NCBI GenBank assembly: GCA_026874595.1
Contig: CM049315.1
Location: 62,803,389 to 62,867,388, forward strand
Direction: 5' to 3'
DNA length: 64,000 bases
DNA from: Sipunculus nudus
Taxonomy: Eukaryota > Annelida > Sipuncula > Golfingiida > Sipunculidae
This document shows, one piece after another, positions 10,127-23,467 of the stretch. Positions within the stretch are counted from its first letter, which is position 1. Every line of letters starts with the position of its first letter. A program made the translations under genes and the position numbers. Under the pieces are notes generated by a model. That model worked only from the letters and a program-made list of their open reading frames with translations. It ran no database searches and was not told the origin of the DNA.

Positions 10127-13100
10127 GAAATCAGCTAGGTTTTTGGCTAATTCAGGAACGTGTGTTGTGCAAAAATTACAGATTTCAATTGCAAAAGAAG
10201 CAATTCAGAAGCTTCATTAGGCCGTTTAGAATCAGATACAAACGTCTTTTACGACGAAATCAGCTCGGTTTTTTCGTAATACAAGATCGTGATTTGTGCA
10301 GAAACGGCTAATATAAACTGCGATAGAAGCGTTTAAATAGCTTCATTAGGCCATTTAGAAATTGTTAAAAACGTCGCTTTTGCTGAAATCAGATCGGTTT
10401 TCGCGTAGTACAAGATCGTGTTGTGCAAAATAGAAGATTAAAATTGCAAAAGAAGCAATTCAGAAGCTCCATTAGGCCATTTAGAACCGGGTACAAACAT
10501 CGATCTCGCCGAAATCAGCTAGGTTTTTGCCTAATTCATGATCGTGTGTTGTGCAAAAATTGCAGATTTAAATTGCAAAAGAAGCAATTCAGAAGCTCCA
10601 TTAGGCCATTTAGAACCGGGTACAAACATCGATCTCGCCTAAATCAGCTAGGTTTTTGCCTAATTCATGATCGTGTGTTGTGCAAAAATTGCAGATTTAA
10701 ATTGCAAACGAAGCAATTCAGAGGCTTCATTAGGCCGTTTAGAACCAGATACAAACATCTTTTACGCCGAAATCAGCTCGGTTTTTGCGTAATACAAAAT
10801 CGTGTGTTGTGCAAAGATGACCGATTTAAACTGGGAAAGAAGCGATTCAATAGCTTCATTAGTCGACTTAAAACCCGTTACAACCGTCGTTTTCGCTTAA
10901 ATAAGCTCGGTTTTTGCGTAGTACAAGATCGTGTGTTGGGCAAATATCACCGATTAAAACTGCTAAATAAGCATTTTAGAAACTTCATCAGGCCATTAAG
11001 AACCAGTTAGAAACGTCGTTTTTGCTGAAATCAGCTCGATTATTCAGCGTAATATAAGATCGTGTTTGTGCAAAAATGACCGATTTAAACTGCAAAAGAA
11101 GAGTTTAAGAAGCTTCAATAGGCCACTTCAAACCAGTTACAAAGATCTTTTTTGCCGAAATCGACTCGGATTTTGCGTTATAATAGATCATGATTTGTGC
11201 AGGAATGGCCAGTTTAAACTGCGAAAGAAGCGTTTCAGAAACTTCATTAGGCGACTTAAAACCCGTTACAAAAGTCGTTTTCGCCGCAGTTAGCTCGGTT
11301 TTCGCGTACTACAAGATCGTGTGTTGTGCAAAAATGGCCGTTTAAATTGCAAATGAAGCGTTTTAATAGCTTCATCAGGCCATTTAAAACAAGTTACAAA
11401 CGTCGTTTTTGCCGAAATCAGCAAGGTTTTCGCTTAATACAAGATCGCAGGTTTAAATTCCAAAAGAATCAATTCAGGAGCTTTATTAGGCCATTTAGAA
11501 CCAGATACCAACGTCTTTTTCGCCGAAATCAGATCGGTTTTTGCGTAATACAAGACCGTGTGTTGTGCAAAGATGACCGATTTCAACTGCCAAGGAAGCC
11601 TTTTAGAAGCTTCATCGGGCCATTAAGAACCAGTTAGCAACGTCGTTTTTGCTGAAATCAGCTCGATTTTTTGCGTAATACCAAATCGTGTGTTGTGCAA
11701 AGATGACCGATTTAAGCTGCTAAAGAAGCGTTTTAGAAGCTTCATCAGGCCATTAAGAACCAGTTAGAAACGTCTTTTATGCCGAAATCACCTCGTTTTT
11801 TTCGTAATACAAGATCGTGATTTGTGCAGAAACGGCTGATTTAAACTGCGATAGAAGCGTTTTAATAGCTTCATTAGGCCATTTAGAAATTGGTAAAAAC
11901 GTCGCTCTTGCTGAAATCAGATCGGTTTTTGCGTCATACAAAATCGTGTTTTGTGCAAAGATGACCGATTTAAACTGCAAAAGAAGCGTTTAAGAAGCTT
12001 TATCAGGCCATTAAGAATCAGTTAGGAACGTCGTTTTTGCTGAAATCAGCTCGATTCTTTGCGTAATATAAGATCGTGTGTTGTGCAAAGATGATCGATT
12101 TAAACTGCAAAAGAAGCGTTTGAGAAACTTCATTAGGCCATTTAGAACCAGTTACAAATGTCGTTTTTTCGCCGAAATCAGCTCGGTTTTTGCGTAATAT
12201 AGGATTCTGTTTTGTGCAAAATGGCCGATTTAAACTGCGAAAGAAGCGTTTTAGAAGCTTCATTTGTCCATTTACAACCAGTTACAAAAGTCGTTTTTGC
12301 CGAAATCAGCGCGATTTTCGCGTTATACAAGATTGTACGTTGTGAATAAATGCCGATTTGAACTGCGAAAGAAGCGTTTTAGTAGCTTCATCAGGCCATT
12401 TAGAACAATTTACGAACGTCGTTTTTCCCGAAATCAGCTCGGTGTTCGCTTTATACAAGATCGTGTCTTGTGCAATGATCACCGATTTAAACTGCGAAAG
12501 AAGCGTTTTAGAAGCTTCATCAGGCCATTAAGAACCAGTTAGCAACGTCGTTTTTGCTAAAATCAGCTCGATTTTTTAGTGTAATATAAGATCGTGTTTG
12601 TGCAAAGATGACCGATTTAAACTGCAAAAGAAGAGTTTAAGAAGGTTCAATAGGCCACTTAAACCAGTTACAAAGATCTTTTTTGCCGAAATCGACTCGG
12701 TTTTTGCGTTATAATAGATCATGATCCGTGCAAAAATGGCCAGTTTAAACTGCGAAAGAAGCGTTTCAGAAACTTCATTAGGCGATTTAAAACCCGTTAC
12801 AATGGTCGTTTTCGTCGCAATCAGCTCGGTTTTCGCGTACTACAAGATCGTGTGTTGTGCAAAAATGGCCGTTTAAATTGCAAATGAAGCGTTTTAATAG
12901 CTTCATCAGGCCATTTAAAACAAGTTACAAACGTCGTTTTTACCGAAATCAGCTCGGTTTTCGCTTTAAACAAGATCGTGTCTTTTGCAATGATCACCGA
13001 TTTAAACTGTGAAAGAAGCGTTTTAGAAACTTCATCAGGCCATTAAGAACCAGTTAGAAACGTCGTTTTTGCTGAAATCAGCTCGATTTTTTTGCGTAAT

Positions 13101-13716
13101 GCAAGATCGTGTTTGTGCAAATATTGCAGATTTAAATTGCAAAAGAATCAATTCAGGAGCTTTATTAGGCCATTTAGAACCAGATACCAACGTCTTTTTC
13201 GCCGAAATCAGCTCGGTTTTTGCGTAATACAAGACCGTGTTTTGTGCAAAGATGACCGATTTCAACTGCCAAGGAAGCCTTTTAGAAGCTTCATCAGGCC
13301 ATTAAGAACCAGTTAGCAACGTCGTTTTTGCTGAAATCAGCTCGATTTTTTGCGTAATACAAAATCGTGTGTTGTGCAAAGATGACCGATTTAAACTGCT
13401 AAGGAAGCGTTTTAGAAGCTTCATCAGGCCATTTAGAACCAGTTAGAAACGTCTTTTACGCCGAAATCAGCTCTTTTTTTCGTAATACAAGATCGTGATT
13501 TGTGCAGAAACGGCTGATTTAAACTGCGATAGAAGCGTTTTAATAGCTTCATTAGGCCATTTAGAAATTGGTAAAAACGTCGCTCTTGCTGAAATCAGAT
13601 CGGTTTTCGCGTAATACAACATCGTGTTGTGCAAAATAGAAGATTAAAATTGCAAAAGAAGCAATTCAGAAGCTCCATTAGGCCATTTAGAACCGGGTAC
13701 AAACATCGATCTCGCC
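10127..13716 (+). repeat. 28-mer HOR, 3590 bp, copy 1
   Basis: Twenty-eight anchors were counted, from 10127 to the next M-end anchor at 13717, a total of 3590 bp. Spacings include 126, 129, 130, 128, 111 and 132 bp in a fixed order. A private segment at about 10830-11300 (ACCGATTTAAACTGGGAAAG, GTTGGGCAAATATCACC, GATTATTCAGCG) identifies the unit. The same order and length recur at 23468-27057, an offset of 13341 bp. Confidence 0.93.
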
Positions 13717-15902
13717 GAAATCAGCTAGGTTTATGGCTAATTCAGGAACGTGTGTTGTGCAAAAATTACAGATTTCAATTGCAAAAGAAGCAATTCAAAA
13801 GCTTCATTAGGCCGTTTAGAATCAGATACAAACGTCTTTTACGACGAAATCAGCTCGGTTTTTTCGTAATACAAGATCGTGATTTGTGCAGAAACGGCTA
13901 ATATAAACTGCGATAGAAGCGTTTAAATAGCTTCATTAGGCCATTTAGAAATTGTTAAAAACGTCGCTTTTGCTGAAATCAGATCGGTTTTCGCGTAGTA
14001 CAAGATCGTGTTGTGCAAAATAGAAGATTAAAATTGCAAAAGAAGCAATTCAGAAGCTCCATTAGGCCATTTAGAACCAGGTACAAACATCGATCTCGCC
14101 GAAATCAGCTAGGTTTTTGCCTAATTCATGATCGTGTGTTGTGCAAAAATTGCAGATTAAAATTGCAAAAGAAGCAATTCAGAAGCTTCATTAGGCCGTT
14201 TAGAACCAGATACAAACATCTTTTACGCCGAAATCAGCTCGGTTTTTGCGTAATACAAAATCGTGTTTTGTGCAAAGATGACCGATTTAAACTGCAAAAG
14301 AAGCGTTTAAGAAGCTTTTTAGGCCATTAAGAATCAGTTAGGAACGTCGTTTTTGCTGAAATCAGCTTGGTTTTTTTTGCGTAATATAAGATCGTGTGTT
14401 GTGCAAAGATGATCGATTTAAACTGCAAAAGAAGCGTTTGAGAAACTTCATTAGGCCATTTAGAACCAGTTACAAATGTCGTTTTTGCCGAAATCAGCGC
14501 GATTTTCGCGTTATACAAGATCGTACGTTGTGAATAAATGGCCGATTTGAACTGCGAAAGAAGCAATTCAGAAGCTTCATCAGGCCATTTAGAACAAGTT
14601 ACGAACGTCGTTTTTCCCGAAATCAGCTCGGTGTTCGCTTTATACAAGATCGTGTCTTGTGCAATGATCACCGATTTAAACTGCGAAAGAAGCGTTTTAG
14701 AAGCTTCATCAGGCCATTAAGAACCAGTTAGCAACGTCGTTTTTGCTAAAATCAGCTCGATTTTTTAGTGTAATATAAGATCGTGTTTGTGCAAAAATGA
14801 CCGATTTAAACTGCAAAAGAAGAGTTTAAGAAGGTTCAATAGGCCACTTAAACCAGTTACAAAGATCTTTTTTGCCGAAATCGACTCGGTTTTTGCGTTA
14901 TAATAGATCATGATCCGTGCAAAAATGGCCAGTTTAAACTGCGAAAGAAGCGTTTCAGAAACTTCATTAGGCGACTTAAAACCCGTTACAATGGTCGTTT
15001 TCGTCGCAATCAGCTCGCTTTTTGCGTACTACAAGATCGTGTATGTGCAAAATAGAAGATTAAAATTGCAAAAGAAGCAATTCAGAAGCTCCGTTAGGCC
15101 ATTTAGAACCAGGTACAAACATCGATCTCGCCGAAATCAGCTAGGTTTTTGCCTAATTCATGATCGTGTGTTGTGCAAAAATTGCAGATTAAAATTGCGA
15201 AAGAAGCGTTTCAGAAACTTCATTAGGCGACTTAAAACCCGTTACAATGGTCGTTTTCGTCGCAATCAGCTCGATTTTTTTGCGTAATGCAAGATCGTGT
15301 TTGTGCAAAATAGAAGATTAAAATTGCAAAAGAAGCAATTCAGAAGCTCCATTAGGCCATTTAGAACCAGGTACAAACATCGATCTCGCCGAAATCAGCT
15401 AGGTTTTTGCCTAATTCATGATCGTGTGTTGTGCAAAAATTGCAGATTAAAATTGCAAAAGAAGCAATTCAGAAGCTTCATTAGGCCGTTTAGAATCAGA
15501 TACAAACATCTTTTACGCCGAAATCAGCTCGGTTTTTGCGTAATACAAAATCGTGTGTTGTGCAAAGATGACCGATTTAAACTGCTAAGGAAGCGTTTTA
15601 GAAGCTTCATCAGGCCATTAAGAACCAGTTAGAAACGTCTTTTACGCCGAAATCAGCTCTTTTTTTCGTAATACAAGATCATGATTTGTGCAGAAACGGC
15701 TGATTTAAACTGCGATAGAAGCGTTTTAATAGCTTCATTAGGCCATTTAGAAATTGGTAAAAACGTCGCTCTTGCTGAAATCAGATCGGTTTTCGCGTAA
15801 TACAACATCGTGTTGTGCAAAATAGAAGATTAAAATTGCAAAAGAAGCAATTCAGAAGCTCCATTAGGCCATTTAGAACCGGGTACAAACATCGATCTCG
15901 CC
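13717..15902 (+). repeat. 17-mer variant of the 16-mer HOR, with chimeric monomers
   Basis: This 2186-bp unit begins like the 16-mer but from about 15000 carries extra M-type material: GTGTATGTGCAAAATAG at about 15037, a K-to-G-successor switch at about 15195, and an N-to-M switch at about 15300. The same odd arrangement is found at about 52860-54950 (offset 39320-39321 bp), and its first part at about 37495-37790. The rearrangement therefore predates those long-range copies. Confidence 0.85.
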
Positions 15903-17943
15903 GAAATCAGCTAGGTTTTTGGCTAATTCAGGAACGTGTGTTGTGCAAAAATTACAGATTTCAATTGCAAAAGAAGCAATTCAAAAGCTTCATTAGGCCG
16001 TTTAGAATCAGATACAAACGTATTTTACGACGAAATCAGCTCGGTTTTTTCGTAATACAAGATCGTGATTTGTGCAGAAACGGCTAATATAAACTGCGAT
16101 AGAAGCGTTTAAATAGCTTCATTAGGCCATTTAGAAATTGTTAAAAACGTCGCTTTTGCTGAAATCAGATCGGTTTTCGCGTAGTACAAGATCGTGTTGT
16201 GCAAAATAAAAGATTAAATTGCAAAAGAAGCAATTCAGAAGCTCCATTAGGCCATTTAGAACCAGGTACAAACATCGATCTCGCCGAAATCAGCTAGGTT
16301 TTTGCCTAATTCATGATCGTGTGTTGTGCAAAAATTGCAGATTAAAATTGCAAAAGAAGCAATTCAGAAGCTTCATTAGGCCGTTTAGAACCAGATACAA
16401 ACATCTTTTACGCCGAAATCAGCTCGGTTTTTGCGTAATACAAAATCGTGTTTTGTGCAAAGATGACCGATTTAAACTGCAAAAGAAGCGTTTAAGAAGC
16501 TTTTTCAGGCCATTAAGAATCAGTTAGGAACGTCGTTTTTGCTGAAATCAGCTTGGTTTTTTTTTGCGTAATATAAGATCGTGTGTTGTGCAAAGATGAT
16601 CGATTTAAACTGCAAAAGAAGCGTTTGAGAAACTTCATTAGGCCATTTAGAACCAGTTACAAATGTCGTTTTTGCCGAAATCAGCGCGATTTTCGCGTTA
16701 TACAAGATCGTACGTTGTGAATAAATGGCCGATTTGAACTGCGAAAGAAGCGTTTTAATAGCTTCATCAGGCCATTTAGAACAAGTTACGAACGTCGTTT
16801 TTCCCGAAATCAGCTCGGTGTTCGCTTTATACAAGATCGTGTCTTGTGCAATGATCACCGATTTAAACTGCGAAAGAAGCGTTTTAGAAGCTTCATCAGG
16901 CCATTAAGAACCAGTTAGCAACGTCGTTTTTGCTAAAATCAGCTCGATTTTTTAGTGTAATAAAAGATCGTGTTTGTGCAAAGATGACCGATTTAAACTG
17001 CAAAAGAAGAGTTTAAGAAGGTTCAATAGGCCACTTAAACCAGTTACAAAGATCTTTTTTGCCGAAATCGACTCGGTTTTTGCGTTATAATAGATCATGA
17101 TCCGTGCAAAAAAGCCAGTTTAAACTGCGAAAGAAGCGTTTCAGAAACTTCATTAGGCGACTTAAAACCCGTTACAATGGTCGTTTTCGTCGCAATCAGC
17201 TCGGTTTTTGCGTACTACAAGATCGTGTGTTGTGCAAAAATGGCCGTTTAAATTGCAAATGAAGCGTTTTAATAGCTTCATCAGGCCATTTAAAACAAGT
17301 TACAAACGTCGTTTTTGCCGAAATCAGCAAGGTTTTCGCTTAATACAAGATCGCAGATTTAAATTCCAAAAGAATCAATTCAGGAGCTTTATTAGGCCAT
17401 TTAGAACCAGATACCAACGTCTTTTTCGCCGAAATCAGATCGGTTTTTGCGTAATACAACATCGTGTTTTGTGCAAAGATGACCGATTTCGACTGCCAAG
17501 GAAGCCTTTTAGAAGCTTCATCAGGCCATTAAGAACCAGTTAGCAACGTCGTTTTTGCTGAAATCAGCTCGATTTTTTGCGTAATACAAAATCGTGTGTT
17601 CTGCAAAGATGACCGATTTAAACTGCTAAAGAAGCGTTTTAGAAGCTTCATCAGGCCATTAAGAACCAGTTAGAAACGTCTTTTATGCCGAAATCAGCTA
17701 GTTTTTTTCGTAATACAAGATCGTGATTTGTGCAGAAACGGCTCATTTAAACTGCGTTAGAAGCGTTTTAATAGCTTCATTAGGCCATTTAGAAATTGGT
17801 AAAAACGTCGCTCTTGCTGAAATCAGATCGGTTTTCGCGTAATACAACATCGTGTTGTGCAAAATAAAAGATTAAATTGCAAAAGAAGCAATTCAGAAGC
17901 TCCATTAGGCCATTTAGAACCGGGTACAAACATCGATCTCGCC
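15903..17943 (+). repeat. 16-mer HOR, 2041 bp, copy 1
   Basis: Sixteen anchors were counted between 15903 and 17944: 16032, 16161, 16286, 16415, 16544, 16677, 16806, 16935, 17064, 17192, 17320, 17431, 17560, 17690, 17819 and 17944. The unit contains the trimer, the B-C pair, L, G and one 111-bp monomer. It shares with the next copy the one-base loss in AAAATAAAAGATTAAATTGC. Confidence 0.95.
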
Positions 17944-19985
17944 GAAATCAGCTAGGTTTTTGGCTAATTCAGGAACGTGTGTTGTGCAAAAATTACAGAT
18001 TTCAATTGCAAAAGAAGCAATTCAAAAGCTTCATTAGGCCGTTTAGAATCAGATACAAACGTATTTTACGACGAAATCAGCTCGGTTTTTTCGTAATACA
18101 AGATCGTGATTTGTGCAGAAACGGCTAATATAAACTGCGATAGAAGCGTTTAAATAGCTTCATTAGGCCATTTAGAAATTGTTAAAAACGTCGCTTTTGC
18201 TGAAATCAGATCGGTTTTCGCGTAGTACAAGATCGTGTTGTGCAAAATAAAAGATTAAATTGCAAAAGAAGCAATTCAGAAGCTCCATTAGGCCATTTAG
18301 AACCAGGTACAAACATCGATCTCGCCGAAATCAGCTAGGTTTTTGCCTAATTCATGATCGTGTGTTGTGCAAAAATTGCAGATTAAAATTGCAAAAGAAG
18401 CAATTCAGAAGCTTCATTAGGCCGTTTAGAACCATATACAAACATCTTTTACGCCGAAATCAGCTCGGTTTTTGCGTAATACAAAATCGTGTTTTGTGCA
18501 AAGATGACCGATTTAAACTGCAAAAGAAGCGTTTAAGAAGCTTTTTCAGGCCATTAAGAATCAGTTAGGAACGTCGTTTTTGCTGAAATCAGCTTGGTTT
18601 TTTTTGCGTAATATAAGATCGTGTGTTGTGCAAAGATGATCGATTTAAACTGCAAAAGAAGCGTTTGAGAAACTTCATTAGGCCATTTAGAACCAGTTAC
18701 AAATGTCGTTTTTGCCGACATCAACGCGATTTTCGCGTTATACAAGATCGTACGTTGTGAATAAATGGCCGATTTGAACTGCGAAAGAAGCGTTTTAATA
18801 GCTTCATCAGGCCATTTAGAACAAGTTACGAACGTCGTTTTTCCCGAAATCAGCTCGGTGTTCGCTTTATACAAGATCGTGTCTTGTGCAATGATCACCG
18901 ATTTAAACTGCGAAAGAAGCGTTTTAGAAGCTTCATCAGGCCATTAAGAACCAGTTAGCAACGTCGTTTTTGCTAAAATCAGCTCGATTTTTTAGTGTAA
19001 TATAAGATCGTGTTTGTGCAAAGATGACCGATTTAAACTGCAAAAGAAGAGTTTAAGAAGGTTCAATAGGCCACTTAAACCAGTTACAAAGATCTTTTTT
19101 GCCGAAATCGACTCGGTTTTTGCGTTATAATAGATCATGATCCGTGCAAAAAGGCCAGTTTAAACTGCGAAAGAAGCGTTTCAGAAACTTCATTAGGCGA
19201 CTTAAAACCCGTTACAATGGTCGTTTTCGTCGCAATCAGCTCGGTTTTTGCGTACTACAAGATCGTGTGTTGTGCAAAAATGGCCGTTTAAATTGCAAAT
19301 GAAGCGTTTTAATAGCTTCATCAGGCCATTTAAAACAAGTTACAAACGTCGTTTTTGCCGAAATCAGCAAGGTTTTCGCTTAATACAAGATCGCAGATTT
19401 AAATTCCAAAAGAATCAATTCAGGAGCTTTATTAGGCCATTTAGAACCAGATACCAACGTCTTTTTCGCCGAAATCAGATCGGTTTTTGCGTAATACAAC
19501 ATCGTGTTTTGTGCAAAGATGACCGATTTCGACTGCCAAGGAAGCCTTTGAGAAAGCTTCATCAGGCCATTAAGAACCAGTTAGCAACGTCGTTTTTGCT
19601 GAAATCAGCTCGATTTTTTGCGTAATACAAAATCGTGTGTTGTGCAAAGATGACCGATTTAAACTGCTAAAGAAGCGTTTTAGAAGCTTCATCAGGCCAT
19701 TAAGAACCAGTTAGAAACGTCTTTTATGCCGAAATCAGCTAGTTTTTTTCGTAATACAAGATCGTGATTTGTGCAGAAACGGCTCATTTAAACTGCGTTA
19801 GAAGCGTTTTAATAGCTTCATTAGGCCATTTAGAAATTGGTAAAAACGTCGCTCTTGCTGAAATCAGATCGGTTTTCGCGTAATACAACATCGTGTTGTG
19901 CAAAATAGAAGATTAAAATTGCAAAAGAAGCAATTCAGAAGCTCCATTAGGCCATTTAGAACCGGGTACAAACATCGATCTCGCC
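17944..19985 (+). repeat. 16-mer HOR, 2042 bp, copy 2 (tandem)
   Basis: This copy follows copy 1 directly with the same sixteen subtypes at an offset of 2040-2041 bp. Differences are scattered single bases, such as ACCATATAC at 18433 and GCCGACATCAACGCG at 18714, and a small shift in GCCTTTGAGAAAGC at about 19545. High identity between neighbouring copies suggests recent amplification. Confidence 0.94.
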
Positions 19986-22900
19986 AAAATCAGCTAGGTT
20001 TCTGGCTAATTCAGGAACGTGTGTTGTGCAAGAATAACAGATTTCAATTGCAAAAGAAGCAATTCAAAAGCTTCATTAGGCCGTTTAGAATCAGATACAA
20101 ACGTCTTTTACGACGAAATCAGCTCGGTTTTTTCGTAATACAAGATCGTGATCTGTGTAGAAACGGCTAATATAAACTGCGATAGAACCGTTTAAATAGC
20201 TTCATTAGGCCATTTAGAAATTGTTAAAAACGTCGCTCTTGCTGAAATCAGATCGGTTTTCGCGTAGCACAAGATCGTGTTGTGCAAAATAGAAGATTAA
20301 AATTGCAAAAGAAGCAATTCAGAAGCTCCATTAGGCCATTGAGAAACGGGTACAAACATCGATCTCGCCGAAATCAGCTAGGTTTTTGCCTAATTCATGA
20401 TCGTGTGTTGTGCAAAAATTGCAGATTCAAATTGCAAAAGAAGCATTTCGGAAGCTTCATTAGGCCGTTTAGAACCAGATACAAACATCTTTTACGCCGA
20501 AATCAGCTCGGTTTTTGCGTAATACAAAATCGTGTTTTGTGCAAAGATGACCGATTTAAACTGCAAAAGAAGCGTTTAAGAAGCTTTATCAGGCCATTAA
20601 GAATCAGTTAGGAACGTCGTTTTTGCTAAAATCAGCTCGGTTTTTGCGTAATACAAAATCGTGTTTTGTGGAAAATGGCCGATTTAAACTGCGAAAGAAG
20701 CGTTTTAGAAGCTTCATTTGTCCATTTACAACCAGTTACAAAAGTTGTTTTTTGCCGAATTCAGCGCGATTTTCGCGTTATACAAGATCGTACGTTGTGA
20801 ATAAATGGCCGATTTGAACTGCGAAAGAAGCGTTTTAATAGCTTCATCAGGCCATTTAGAACAAGTTACGAACGTCGTTTTTCCCGAAATCAGCTCGGTG
20901 TTCGCTTTATACAAGATCGTGTCTTGTGCAATGATCACCGATTTAAACTGCGAAAGAAGCCTTTTAGAAGCTTTATCAGGCCATTAAGAACCAGTTAGAA
21001 ACGTCGTTTTTGCTGAAATCAGCTCGATTTTTTTGCGTAATGCAAGATCGTGTTTGTGCAAATATTGAAGATTTAAATTGCAAAAGAATCAATTCAGGTG
21101 CTTTATTAGGCCATTTAGAACCAGATACCAACGTCTTTTTCGCCGAAATCAGCTCGATTTTTTGCGTAATACAAAATCGTGTGTTGTGCAAAGATGACCG
21201 ATTAAAACTGCTTAAGAAGCATTTTAGAAGCTTCATCAGGCCATTAAGAACCAGTTAGAAACGTCTTTTACGCCGAAATCAGCTCGTTTTTTTCGTAATA
21301 CAAGATCCTGATTTGTGCAGAAACGGCTGATTTAAACTGCGATAGAAGCGTTTTAATAGCTTCATTAGGCCATTTAGAAATTGGTAAAAACGTCGCTCTT
21401 GCTGAAATCAGATCGGTTTTTGCGTAATACAAGATCGTGTTTTGTGCAAAGATGACCGATTTAAACTGTGAAAGAAGCGTTTTAGAAGCTTCATCAGGCC
21501 ATTAAGAACCAGTAAGCAACGTCGTTTTTGCTAAAATCAGCTCGATTTTTTAGTGTAATATAAGATCGTGTTTGTGCAAAGATGACCGATTTAAACTGCA
21601 AAAGAAGAGTTTAAGAAGGTTCAATAGGCCACTTAAAACCAGTTACAAAGATCTTTTTTGCCGAAATCGACTCGGTTTTTGCGTTATAATAGATCATGAT
21701 CCGTGCAAAAATGGCCAGTTTAAACTGCGAAAGAAGCGTTTAAAAAGCTTTATCAGGCCATTAAGAATCAGTTAGGAACGTCGTTTTTGCTGAAATCAGC
21801 TCGGTTTTTGCGTAATACAAAATCGTGTTTTGTGCAAAATGGCCGATTTAAACTGCGAAAGAAGCGTTTTAATAGCTTCATCAGGCCATTTAGAACAAGT
21901 TACGAACGCCGTTTTTCCCGAAATCAGCTCGGTGTTCGCTTTATACAAGATCGTGTCTTGTGCAATGATCACCGATTTAAACTGCGAAAGAAGCCTTTTA
22001 GAAGCTTTATCAGGCCATTAAGAACCAGTTAGAAACGTCGTTTTTGCTGAAATCAGCTCGATTTTTTTGCGTAATGCAAGATCGTGTTTGTGCAAATATT
22101 GAAGATTTAAATTGCAAAGAATCAATTCAGGTGCTTTATTAGGCCATTTAGAACCAGATACCAACGTCTTTTTCGCCGAAATCAGCTCGATTTTTTGCGT
22201 AATACAAAATCGTGTGTTGTGCAAAGATGACCGATTTAAACTGCTTAAGAAGCATTTTAGAAGCTTCATCAGGCCATTAAGAACCAGTTAGAAACGTCTT
22301 TTACGCCGAAATCAGCTCGTTTTTTTCGTAATACAAGATCCTGATTTGTGCAGAAACGGCTGATTTAAACTGCGATAGAAGCGTTTTAATAGCTTCATTA
22401 GGCCATTTAGAAATTGGTAAAAACGTCGCTCTTGCTGAAATCAGATCGGTTTTTGCGTAATACAAGATCGTGTTTTGTGCAAAGATGACCGATTTAAACT
22501 GTGAAAGAAGCGTTTTAGAAGCTTCATCAGGCCATTAAGAACCAGTTAGCAACGTCGTTTTTGCTAAAATCAGCTCGATTTTTTAGTGTAATATAAGATC
22601 GTGTTTGTGCAAAGATGACCGATTTAAACTGCAAAAGAAGAGTTTAAGAAGGTTCAATAGGCCACTTAAAACCAGTTACAAAGATCTTTTTTGCCGAAAT
22701 CGACTCGGTTTTTGCGTTATAATAGATCATGATCCGTGCAAAAATGGCCAGTTTAAACTGCGAAAGAAGCGTTTCAGAAACTTCATTAGGCGACTTATAA
22801 CCCGTTACAATCGTCGTTTTCGTCGCAATCAGCTCGATTTTTTTGCGTAATGCAAGATCGTGTTTGTGCAAATATTGCAGATTTAAATTGCAAAAGAATC

Positions 22901-23467
22901 AATTCAGGAGTTTTATTAGGCCATTTAGAACCAGATACAAACGTCTTTTTCGCCGAAATCAGCTCGGTTTTTGCGTAATACAAGACCGTGTTTTGTGCAA
23001 AAATGACCGATTTAAACTGCCAAGGAAGCCTTTTAGAAGCTTCATCAGGCCATTAAGAACCAGTTAGCAACGTCGTTTTTGCTGAAATCAGCTCGATTTT
23101 TTACGTAATACAAAATCATGTGTTGTGCAAAGATGACCGATTTAAACTGCTAAAGAAGCGTTTTAGAAGCTTCATCAGGCCATTAAGAACCAGTTAGAAA
23201 CGTCTTTTACGCCGAAATCAGCTCTTTTTTTCGTAATACAAGATCGTGATTTGTGCCGAAACGGCTGATTTAAACTGCGATAGAAGCGTTTTAATAGCTT
23301 CATTAGGCCATTTAGAAATTGGTAAAAACGTCGCTCTTGCTGAAATCAGATCGGTTTTCGCGTAATACAACATCGTGTTGTGCAAAATAGAAGATTAAAA
23401 TTGCAAAAGAAGCAATTCAGAAGCTCCATTAGGCCATTTAGAACCGGGTACAAACATCGATCTCGCC
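19986..23467 (+). repeat. Mosaic segment of about 27 monomers
   Basis: This stretch runs 3482 bp from anchor to anchor. Its first part (19986 to about 21740) matches 29099 to about 30853 at an offset of 9113 bp. At about 21738 a hybrid monomer (GAAGCGTTTAAAAAGCTTTATC) joins a G-successor to a different subtype, and the match stops. The end (from about 22490) belongs to the block shared with 9150-10126 at an offset of 13341 bp. Confidence 0.85.
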
